Source of the DNA: Thermoplasmatota archaeon | Lineage (GTDB): Archaea; Thermoplasmatota; Thermoplasmata; Halarchaeoplasmatales; Halarchaeoplasmataceae | NCBI GenBank assembly: GCA_018610025.1 | Contig: JAHENW010000140.1 | Span: 1 to 6,131 of the forward strand | Direction of reading: 5' to 3' | Length of the DNA: 6,131 nt | Part shown: one piece after another, positions 1-5,067 of the stretch | Layout of the letters: each line of letters opens with the position of its first letter | How positions within the stretch are numbered: the stretch's first letter is position 1 | Program-made: the position numbers and the translations under genes | Notes under the pieces: model-generated | Database searches by the model: none | What the model saw: only the letters and a program-made list of their open reading frames with translations | Told to the model about the DNA's origin: nothing

Positions 1-389
1 AAACGGACCCAGCCGAACTCGGCGCTGCTTATGTGAGCCCCGTCGGAGACATCGACTGAAGTGATACTTTTATCGGGTCCTCCTAGAGCCATGAGTACAG
101 CCTGGTTGGCGTTGGTACCGGATATCGGTCTTACGTCGGCATATTCAACGTCGAAAAGGTCCCTGGCGAGTTCCTGCACCTTCAGTTCCACATCGTCCAC
201 GTAGGTCAAACCCTGATAATATCTATCTCCAGGAGTACCTTCAGCGTACCTGTCCTGGAAATCGGAGAGCAGCAGTTCCCTAGCCATCGGGCTTATTATG
301 TTCTCCGAGGCTATCATGGGCAGCGAATTTGAGAACCATTCGTGATGCTTCTTTACCTTATCATAGATGAAATCGACCGCTTCTTTCAT
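1..389 (-). CDS. glyA: Serine hydroxymethyltransferase, N-terminal part (runs off the window)
   Basis: PLP enzyme that interconverts serine and glycine while moving a one-carbon unit to or from a folate or tetrahydromethanopterin carrier in the cytoplasm. Only the first 129 codons are present; the rest, including the PLP lysine, lies beyond position 1. Family signatures read directly: MIASENIISP at residues 25-34, RYAEGTPGDRYYQG at 47-60 followed by YVDDVE (63-68), and PISGTNANQAVLMAL at 88-102. The RYYQG...YVD form resembles archaeal SHMTs more than the bacterial RYYGG form. The ATG at 389 is preferred because GAGGTG (complement of 396-401) lies 6 nt upstream. An in-frame GTG nine nt further out is part of that ribosome-binding site. 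The gene is divergent from the CBS-HPF gene. The carrier pterin cannot be told from this fragment. Confidence 0.93.
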   Translation of the reverse strand, partial: MKEAVDFIYDKVKKHHEWFSNSLPMIASENIISPMARELLLSDFQDRYAEGTPGDRYYQGLTYVDDVELKVQELARDLFDVEYADVRPISGTNANQAVLMALGGPDKSITSVDVSDGAHISSAEFGWVR

Positions 390-395
390 ATGGTG

Positions 396-401
396 CACCT
401 C
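396..401 (-). promoter_or_regulatory. Ribosome binding site of glyA
   Basis: Minus-strand GAGGTG ends 6 nt before the ATG at 389. It is complementary to the CACCUC at the 3' end of archaeal 16S rRNA and decides the start in favour of the ATG over the in-frame GTG. Confidence 0.7.
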
Positions 402-421
402 TTTTCGGGGATTGTCCTCTC

Positions 422-430
422 TATATTAAA
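422..430 (-). promoter_or_regulatory. Probable TATA box of glyA
   Basis: The minus strand reads TTTAATATA here, preceded by AAAATCG as a possible BRE. Placing the start site about 25 bp downstream puts it near 400, so the leader would be about 10 nt and begin close to the ribosome-binding site. Assigned by eye from the archaeal consensus. Confidence 0.5.
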
Positions 431-467
431 CGATTTTGCTGTGGATATTGAGGGGGGGAGAAAAATT

Positions 468-475
468 TTTTTATA
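468..475 (+). promoter_or_regulatory. Probable TATA box of the CBS-HPF gene
   Basis: TTTTTATA follows a purine-rich stretch (G7 then AGAAAAA, 452-465) that could act as BRE. The expected start site is near 498-502, giving a leader of about 16-20 nt that includes GAGGT at 507-511, 6 nt before the ATG. This box and the glyA box face away from each other about 40 bp apart, so a regulator bound between them could affect both genes. Confidence 0.55.
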
Positions 476-517
476 ACCCCGGCTCTCCTGTTCAATCCAA
501 GATTCAGAGGTATTTAG

Positions 518-1669
518 ATGACGGGAATAGACGAAATTCAGTCGCGAGACTTGATGACTGAGGAACTCATAACCGTGGAAAAAGACGAGACCGTTTCCGA
601 TGCGATAGGGAAGATGAGGAAGAACGATATCTCCGAGATAATGGTAGTTGAGGGCGATGAAGTCGTTGGTGTTATCAGCGACGACATGTTCATAAAGAGA
701 AGACATCTGCCCCTATCTACCAAGGTTGAACACGTAATGACGGCACCACCCCATGTAGACATCAATGATTCCATTATATACGTCAGCGAGATGATGTTCT
801 CCTCGGGCTTCAGGGCCATCCCGGTGACTTCAGACAGCGGTTATGTGGGTCTAGTGTCCCGGACCGATATCGTAAAGAATATCCCGGACATAGACGAACT
901 GAGGAATGTACAGGTCTCCGAGTACATGACCCCTTCCCCGAGTTCCCTGGGCGAGGATGAGACCATAGGCAAGGCCAAGGCCATGATGAAACAGTTCGAC
1001 GTGAGGACTCTTCCGGTGGTAGATGAATATGGCCGGCTCTCGGGGATGATAGGTATCAGCGATATCCTGGGAGAGACCTCTAGGCCGATCTCTAGAGAGG
1101 AAAAGGGTGAAAAGAGTGGAGAGAGAGAATCTCCCTTCGAGAATCTAGAGGTGAAAGGTCTGATGACCTCTAACCCCATCACTACAATGCCCGATGAGAA
1201 TATCCAGGACGCTGCGCGAAAGATGGGAGAGGAAGACATCTCTACGCTGGTGGCCGTTGAAGATGGCGATATAAGGGGTATACTGACCCAGGTCGATTTG
1301 GTCGAATTCATCGCCAGCTTCCGCGAATCCGACCAGGTGTACGTGCAGATAACCGGTCTAGAGGAGAGGCCAGGGTTCTACGACGAGATTTACGACCTGA
1401 TCCAAGGCTACCTTAAAAAGATCAACAAGGTGCTCAAGCCGCTGGTTCTGAACGTACACGTGGTCATGCATAAGAAAGGGGGGAACGAGACGAAGTACAG
1501 CGTGAGACTGCGTCTATCCACCGACCACGGCATGCTCTACGCCAAGGATTTCGACTGGAACGTGTTCAAGGCCCTGGACAGCGGATTGGAAACGCTCAGA
1601 AAACGGGTGTTCAAGGAGAAAGAGAAGAGGGAAGACCAGAAGAAACATCCGAAGTACAGTCGGCGGTGA
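518..1669 (+). CDS. Four-CBS-domain protein with C-terminal ribosome hibernation (HPF/RaiA)-like domain
   Basis: A 383-residue soluble protein. Four CBS repeats are visible at about 8-60, 69-121, 132-186 and 209-266, each opening with a V..(Y/L)MT-type element and closing with G-I/V-x-S/T-x-x-D or a variant. CBS2 (S114-R-T-D117) and CBS4 (T257-Q-V-D260) keep the S/T-x-x-D ribose-phosphate-binding pattern; CBS1 and CBS3 are altered. A charged linker lies at 187-208. Residues 272-368 read as beta-alpha-beta-beta-beta-alpha: VYVQITGL, helix 287-306, strands near 309-318, 327-333 and 338-343, then DWNVFKALDSGLETLRKRV, which matches the second helix of HPF/RaiA (DMYAAID..LERQLRK). The tail is basic. 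Family knowledge: CBS pairs bind AMP/ATP or SAM, and HPF domains bind the small ribosomal subunit. Inference: a nucleotide-controlled ribosome hibernation or dimerisation factor. No IMP dehydrogenase domain or transporter segment is present. The CBS call is very sure; the HPF call is good but not proven. The ATG at 518 has GAGGT 6 nt upstream. Confidence 0.88.
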   Translation: MTGIDEIQSRDLMTEELITVEKDETVSDAIGKMRKNDISEIMVVEGDEVVGVISDDMFIKRRHLPLSTKVEHVMTAPPHVDINDSIIYVSEMMFSSGFRAIPVTSDSGYVGLVSRTDIVKNIPDIDELRNVQVSEYMTPSPSSLGEDETIGKAKAMMKQFDVRTLPVVDEYGRLSGMIGISDILGETSRPISREEKGEKSGERESPFENLEVKGLMTSNPITTMPDENIQDAARKMGEEDISTLVAVEDGDIRGILTQVDLVEFIASFRESDQVYVQITGLEERPGFYDEIYDLIQGYLKKINKVLKPLVLNVHVVMHKKGGNETKYSVRLRLSTDHGMLYAKDFDWNVFKALDSGLETLRKRVFKEKEKREDQKKHPKYSRR

Positions 1670-1678
1670 GGAAAAGGT

Positions 1679-1684
1679 CTTATA
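1679..1684 (+). promoter_or_regulatory. Probable TATA box of dph6 (leaderless start)
   Basis: CTTATA sits behind a purine-rich GAAAAGG (1671-1677) that fits a BRE. Twenty-five bp downstream of its centre is 1707-1708, the dph6 ATG itself. With no Shine-Dalgarno sequence before that ATG, a leaderless mRNA is the simplest reading. Confidence 0.5.
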
Positions 1685-1686
1685 GG

Positions 1687-1700
1687 TTTTTTCTTTTTTT
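1687..1700 (+). terminator. T-tract terminator of the CBS-HPF gene
   Basis: T6-C-T7 begins 17 nt after the stop codon at 1669, with no stem-loop in front. Archaeal RNA polymerase terminates at such tracts. It lies between the dph6 TATA box and its start codon, so a leaderless dph6 transcript would not contain it. Confidence 0.6.
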
Positions 1701-1706
1701 AAAACC

Positions 1707-2375
1707 ATGTCATGGGGCGCCCTTTATTCCGGCGGTAAAGATTCTAGTCTGGCACTTTGGATGGGTCAGAAGGAGGGGCTCGATATACAGCATCTTATCA
1801 CCGTCCGGCCCCGGAGGAAGGACTCGTACATGTTCCACAGGCCGAACCTACACGTCGTTCCCAAACTGGCCGAATCCTTGGATATCGATCTTATAGAGAT
1901 AGAGACCGAAGGGGTCAAGGAAAAAGAGCTTGAAAGTCTGCGTGATGTGTTGGGGGAGGCAGACATCTCCGGTATCGTCGCCGGGGCCGTGGCTTCGAGC
2001 TATCAGATGGAGAGGATAGAGGATATCGCCGAAGAGCTAGGGCTCGACATCTTCGCCCCGCTGTGGAAGATAGAGCAGGAGGAGATATTGGAGAAACTGA
2101 TCAGTTCAAGATTTCAAAGCGTCATCGTCTCCGTTGCCGCTTTGGGTTTAGACGAAACATGGTTGGGGAGGGAGATAGACCATGAATGTCTTGAAGAGCT
2201 GAAAGCCCTAAAAGAGAGATATGGGATCAACCCTGCTGGAGAAGGGGGAGAATATGAATCCTTGGTCATAGACGCGCCCAATTACAGATGGGGCTTCGAG
2301 ATCGTGGAAGAGGAGAAGACCTGGGACGGGCAGAGAGGGACGTACAGAGTTGAAAGGATGAGAAGAAAAAAATAA
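1707..2375 (+). CDS. dph6: Diphthine-ammonia ligase (ATP-dependent diphthamide synthase)
   Basis: Performs the last step of diphthamide synthesis, amidating diphthine on the conserved His of elongation factor 2 with ATP and ammonia. The 222-residue length fits the compact archaeal form, without the extra C-terminal domains of fungal Dph6. The PP-loop for ATP is YSGGKDSS at residues 7-14. The DUF71-type signature GEGGEYESLVIDAP starts at residue 178, and SVAALGLDETWLG near 150-160 also fits the family. The ATG at 1707 puts the PP-loop at the expected distance from the N-terminus; there is no Shine-Dalgarno sequence, and a TATA box at the right distance suggests a leaderless message. It follows the CBS-HPF gene by 37 bp, across a T-tract, and converges with a ferritin-like gene, leaving 10 bp between stop codons. 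The C-terminal RMRRKK is encoded by an A-rich run that is a T-tract on the other strand. The main alternative is another adenine-nucleotide alpha hydrolase, which the GEGGE motif argues against. Confidence 0.92.
   Translation: MSWGALYSGGKDSSLALWMGQKEGLDIQHLITVRPRRKDSYMFHRPNLHVVPKLAESLDIDLIEIETEGVKEKELESLRDVLGEADISGIVAGAVASSYQMERIEDIAEELGLDIFAPLWKIEQEEILEKLISSRFQSVIVSVAALGLDETWLGREIDHECLEELKALKERYGINPAGEGGEYESLVIDAPNYRWGFEIVEEEKTWDGQRGTYRVERMRRKK
2366..2372 (-). terminator. T-tract terminator of the first ferritin-like gene, inside dph6
   Basis: On the minus strand a T7 run, within TTATTTTTTTCTTCT, begins 14 nt after the stop codon of the ferritin-like gene (2386). It is the reverse of the A-rich codons at the end of dph6, so the two transcripts probably overlap at their 3' ends. 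Confidence 0.45.
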
Positions 2376-2385
2376 GGCAGATATC

Positions 2386-2883
2386 TCATTTTCCCAGTGT
2401 GATGTCGGTCCTGGGCTTAGCACTACTTTGACTGCCCCTACCTTTCTCCAATAGACTCTTTTCAGCCCTCAAGGTCTCATAATGGCTCCCTTCCTCCAGG
2501 GCAAAATGTTCGAAGAGTTCTACGTTCTTCTCCCTATTTTTCATAAGGTGTTTGTACATCCTGTAGGCCGAATCCTCCCACTCCATGGCCTTTCTTAGTG
2601 CATCGATTAGGTTCCTAGGTCTGTCCTTTTCTCCACACCCCTCATAGGGTGTGGATACATCGGGGGTCGGGTAGTTTTCATCGCCATACGTTTTTTTATA
2701 GATCCTGAGCAGTTCTTTCTCGTGCTCTTCTTCCAAGTCACCCAACTTCTCGAATTTCTCGGCGACGAGCCCACCAAGGCCGTCAGAGGATTCACGATAG
2801 AACATCTTGGCCCGCTTCTCTCCCCTGATACAGTATCCCAATATCTCCTTGAAGGAGAGTCCGTCCAATTCTGAATATTTCAT
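2386..2883 (-). CDS. Ferritin-like diiron protein (rubrerythrin superfamily), copy 1
   Basis: A 165-residue cytoplasmic four-helix protein. The diiron ligands expected on each helix are visible: E22 in GEKRA (helix 1), E51-x-x-H54 in EEEHEKEL (helix 2), E101 with D104 in AMEWEDSAYRMY (helix 3), and E131-x-x-H134 in EEGSHYETL (helix 4). There is no C-terminal CxxC rubredoxin domain, so it is not a classical rubrerythrin. Relatives reduce peroxide, oxidise Fe(II) or protect against oxygen; which applies here cannot be told. I chose the ATG at 2883. It has GGGTG 5 nt upstream, a TATA-like box at the right distance, and lines up with the start of the neighbouring paralogue. A TTG at 2919 would add 12 residues without support. 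The C-terminal 20 residues (Ser/Lys/Arg-rich) look disordered. A perfect 9-bp inverted repeat lies in the codons joining helices 2 and 3. Confidence 0.85.
   Translation of the reverse strand: MKYSELDGLSFKEILGYCIRGEKRAKMFYRESSDGLGGLVAEKFEKLGDLEEEHEKELLRIYKKTYGDENYPTPDVSTPYEGCGEKDRPRNLIDALRKAMEWEDSAYRMYKHLMKNREKNVELFEHFALEEGSHYETLRAEKSLLEKGRGSQSSAKPRTDITLGK
2632..2655 (-). repeat. Perfect 9-bp inverted repeat inside the ferritin-like gene
   Basis: TCCACACCC (2632-2640) and GGGTGTGGA (2647-2655) are exact reverse complements around a 6-nt loop. In the mRNA this would form a stable hairpin in the codons for S-T-P-Y-E-G-C-G, the loop between helices 2 and 3. It may be chance or may affect mRNA folding. 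Confidence 0.6.
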
Positions 2884-2923
2884 TTTTGCACCCACATCAT
2901 AACAGATAGCCAGAGGCAAAGGG

Positions 2924-2930
2924 AATTAAA
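2924..2930 (-). promoter_or_regulatory. Possible TATA box of ferritin-like copy 1
   Basis: The minus strand reads GATTTAATTCC. A start site about 25 bp downstream falls near 2901, leaving an 18-nt leader with GGGTG at 2889-2893. That start site is downstream of the alternative TTG at 2919, which supports the ATG at 2883. The gene could also be reached by read-through from copy 2, as there is no clear T-tract in the 87 bp between them. Confidence 0.4.
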
Positions 2931-2970
2931 TCAGGTAAGGGGTTTCGAAATTAGCTGAACCGAATCTTAC

Positions 2971-3489
2971 TTACTCATCGATGCCCAATTTTAACTCTCC
3001 TGAAAGGAAACCTTCTCTTTCCTCCTTATTGGGCAGGCCTTCATACATGTCTCTTTCTTCTTTCAGTGAGGCATAATGCCCCTTCTCCATAGCCGCGATA
3101 TACTTGAACAGTTGGTTGTGTTCCTTCTCGGTCTCGGCCAGGTGTTTATAGATCCGGTAGGCGTTGTCCTCTGCCTCCATGGCCTGGTTTACGGCGTCGA
3201 CAAGTACATTGACATCGTCCTTCTCTATATCGATGAAAGAGCCTTCGTGCGGTGGAAGGCCCTCCTCATCTGGGACGTTAAAATTCCGATCACCGAACCT
3301 TTTTTCATGAAGTTTGAGCAGTGCCTTCCTGTGCATCCGTTCGTCCTGAGCAAGGTTCTTGAACCTTTCAGCGGCCAACCCTCTCAACTTTTTTGATATC
3401 TCCATGTATGCTTCTTGTGCTTTCTCCTCTCCATGTATGGAATAGCCAAGTAGGTCTTTGAAACTGATTTCTCCCAATTCATCGTACAT
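2971..3489 (-). CDS. Ferritin-like diiron protein (rubrerythrin superfamily), copy 2
   Basis: A 172-residue paralogue of the downstream gene. The N-termini match closely (ELGEISFKDLLGY against ELDGLSFKEILGY), as do the helix 3 segments (AMEAEDNAYRIYKHL against AMEWEDSAYRMYKHL). Iron ligands by position: E21, E50-x-x-H53, E105 with D108, and E135-x-x-H138. No rubredoxin domain, signal peptide or membrane segment is present. The copies differ most in the segment between helices 2 and 3 (here an acidic stretch, PDEEGLPPHEGSFIDIEKDD) and at the C-terminus. I chose the ATG at 3489 over a TTG at 3507: it aligns with the paralogue's start, and a TATA box at 3519-3525 would place the transcript start near 3495, downstream of the TTG. 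The resulting leader is only about 6 nt. Divergent from tldD. Its exact chemistry (peroxidase, oxygen reductase or iron storage) is not decided by sequence. Confidence 0.85.
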   Translation of the reverse strand: MYDELGEISFKDLLGYSIHGEEKAQEAYMEISKKLRGLAAERFKNLAQDERMHRKALLKLHEKRFGDRNFNVPDEEGLPPHEGSFIDIEKDDVNVLVDAVNQAMEAEDNAYRIYKHLAETEKEHNQLFKYIAAMEKGHYASLKEERDMYEGLPNKEEREGFLSGELKLGIDE

Positions 3490-3518
3490 ATTAATCCATT
3501 TAGACAAGGTCGTAGTCG

Positions 3519-3525
3519 TATTAAA
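3519..3525 (-). promoter_or_regulatory. Probable TATA box of ferritin-like copy 2
   Basis: The minus strand reads TTTAATA after a purine-rich GGAAAAGAA that fits a BRE. It predicts a start site near 3495, so the message would be nearly leaderless if translation begins at 3489. It shares a divergent region with the tldD box. Confidence 0.5.
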
Positions 3526-3588
3526 TTCTTTTCCTGGCTTTTATTTTTATTTCTCCTTGCTTTCCCTCTCTGAGGCAGTACAAAAATC

Positions 3589-3596
3589 TATAAATA
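3589..3596 (+). promoter_or_regulatory. TATA box of the tldD-pmbA operon
   Basis: TATAAATA is the best consensus box in the window, behind ACAAAAATC as BRE. The expected start site is near 3617-3620. This lies downstream of the ATG at 3610 and just before GGTG at 3619-3622, so it favours the ATG at 3628 as the start of tldD. The stretch at 3530-3571 upstream is strongly pyrimidine-rich on the plus strand; I see no operator palindrome in it. Confidence 0.65.
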
Positions 3597-3627
3597 CCTC
3601 TCGGAACATATGCATAGCGGTGCAAAT

Positions 3628-5067
3628 ATGAGGGACATAGTGGTATTTGGTATTGAGAGTTTGGATGATTTGGGTGTCGACTATGGAGATATACGTTTTT
3701 CTAATAATCAAACACAGTCCATACAGGTGAAGAACGGGGCTGTAGAATCGATCAAAGACACCGAGAGCAAGGGCTACGGCATAAGGATACTGGACGGCGG
3801 ATGGGGGTTCGCATCATCTTCTGATCTGAGTAAAAAAGGGGTAAAGGAAACCGTTAAGAGAGCCCATAAGATAGCAAGGGCTTCAAGAAAAGTCACTGAT
3901 CAGGTCGAGATGGATGACATCGATATACATCAGGATGAATATGTGACACCCTACGAAAAAGATCCGCTTAAGGTCGGTCTCGATGAGAAGATCGGTTATC
4001 TTACGGAAGTGGAAAGCAGGTTGGCGGTGGACGATGCCATCAAGGTCACCCAGTCCAATTTTAAGGCCTGGACCTTCCATAAGGAGTTCGCTAGTACCGA
4101 GGGCGCCAGGATAGTGCAGAAGATAGTACAGTGTGGAGGGGGTTTGAGCATCTCGGCTAGTGACGGTGAGGACGTGCAGAAAAGAAGCTATCCCAACTCC
4201 TTCGGCGGCGATTTTCAGTCAGGGGGCTACGAGTACTTCGAAGGGCTCGAGCTGCTCGAGCATGCTGAGGATACCGCCCAAGAAGCAGTAAAGTTACTGG
4301 ATGCGGAGCAGTGTCCAAGCGGGGAGAAGGACATCATACTTGATACATCTCAGCTGGCACTCCAGATCCACGAGAGCTGTGGTCATCCTACGGAGTTGGA
4401 CAGGGCCCTTGGCACCGAGGCCAGTTATGCCGGGACCAGCTTCATGACACCGGACAAGCTCAACGAGCTCAGATACGGTTCCGACAGGGTCCATATCACC
4501 GCCGATGCCACTGCTGAAGGAGGTCTAGGGACCTTTGGTTATGACGACGAGGGTGTAGAGGCCAAGAAGGTCGACCTGGTCAAGGACGGCATGTTCGTTG
4601 GATATCAGGCCTCTAGAGAAGATGCGGCTCAAGTTGGCGTTGAGGTCAGCGGTAACATGAGAGCCGACGGCTGGGAGAACATACCGTTGGTAAGGATGAC
4701 GAATATAAATCTTGAGCCTGGTGATTGGAGTAGAGAAGAGATCATCGAGGAGACAAAAGACGGTATACTCATGGATACCATAAAGAGCTGGAGTATAGAT
4801 GACAAGAGGTTGAACTTCCAGTTCGGGACCGAGGCCGGTTACCTCATCGAGAACGGGGAGATAAAGAAACTGATCAAAAACCCGACCTATACTGGGATCA
4901 CATACGAATTCTGGCGTAATTGTGATGCCATAGCCGGGAAAGAGGACTGGAAACTACATGGAGTGCCCAACTGCGGCAAGGGAGAGCCGCCCCAGGTGAT
5001 GAGGGTCGGCCACGGCTGTGCGCCAGCTAGATTTACGGACATCGAAGTGGGGGTGGGAGAATGGTGA
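3628..5067 (+). CDS. tldD: TldD, zinc metalloprotease subunit
   Basis: Catalytic subunit of the TldD/TldE (PmbA) protease, a cytoplasmic complex. In E. coli it cleaves unfolded peptides, matures microcin B17 and degrades the CcdA antitoxin. The 479-residue product has the zinc motif HExxxH as HESCGH at residues 248-253, followed by PTELDRALG. The third zinc ligand is expected to be C464, within GHGCAPARF. The N-terminal half (about 1-215) holds the mixed domain that lines the substrate tunnel. No signal peptide is present. I prefer the ATG at 3628, with GGTG 5 nt upstream, over the in-frame ATG at 3610. That codon lies before the predicted transcript start and adds only six residues. The gene overlaps pmbA by 7 nt (ATGGTGA), implying coupled translation of a two-subunit complex. 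The archaeal substrate is unknown. Confidence 0.94.
   Translation: MRDIVVFGIESLDDLGVDYGDIRFSNNQTQSIQVKNGAVESIKDTESKGYGIRILDGGWGFASSSDLSKKGVKETVKRAHKIARASRKVTDQVEMDDIDIHQDEYVTPYEKDPLKVGLDEKIGYLTEVESRLAVDDAIKVTQSNFKAWTFHKEFASTEGARIVQKIVQCGGGLSISASDGEDVQKRSYPNSFGGDFQSGGYEYFEGLELLEHAEDTAQEAVKLLDAEQCPSGEKDIILDTSQLALQIHESCGHPTELDRALGTEASYAGTSFMTPDKLNELRYGSDRVHITADATAEGGLGTFGYDDEGVEAKKVDLVKDGMFVGYQASREDAAQVGVEVSGNMRADGWENIPLVRMTNINLEPGDWSREEIIEETKDGILMDTIKSWSIDDKRLNFQFGTEAGYLIENGEIKKLIKNPTYTGITYEFWRNCDAIAGKEDWKLHGVPNCGKGEPPQVMRVGHGCAPARFTDIEVGVGEW

Noticed and set aside
386..819. Minus-strand open frames of 93 and 106 codons
   Set aside because: They overlap the glyA-CBS promoter region and the first CBS domain; the translations have no family features and no promoter fits.
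841..1311. 156-codon open frame on the minus strand
   Set aside because: It lies wholly antisense to the CBS-HPF gene, is Ser/Pro-rich in the manner of a reverse-frame shadow, and has no recognisable domain.
2884..2919. TTG start adding 12 residues to ferritin-like copy 1
   Set aside because: There is no ribosome-binding site, it lies upstream of the likely transcript start, and the paralogue begins at the later ATG.
3076..3396. 106-codon plus-strand frame with hydrophobic stretches
   Set aside because: It is antisense to ferritin-like copy 2, whose conserved metal ligands show which strand is coding.
3399..3439. 12-bp direct repeat TCTCCATGTATG (3399-3410 and 3428-3439)
   Set aside because: Both copies are in helix 1 codons of ferritin-like copy 2 but in different frames; there are only two copies with no array, so chance is likely.
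3527..3571. T-rich tract on the plus strand resembling a terminator
   Set aside because: No plus-strand gene ends upstream of it; on the minus strand it is simply the purine-rich region above the ferritin-like promoter.
3609..3616. Palindrome TATGCATA near the tldD start
   Set aside because: At 8 bp it is too short, and there is no second copy to support an operator.
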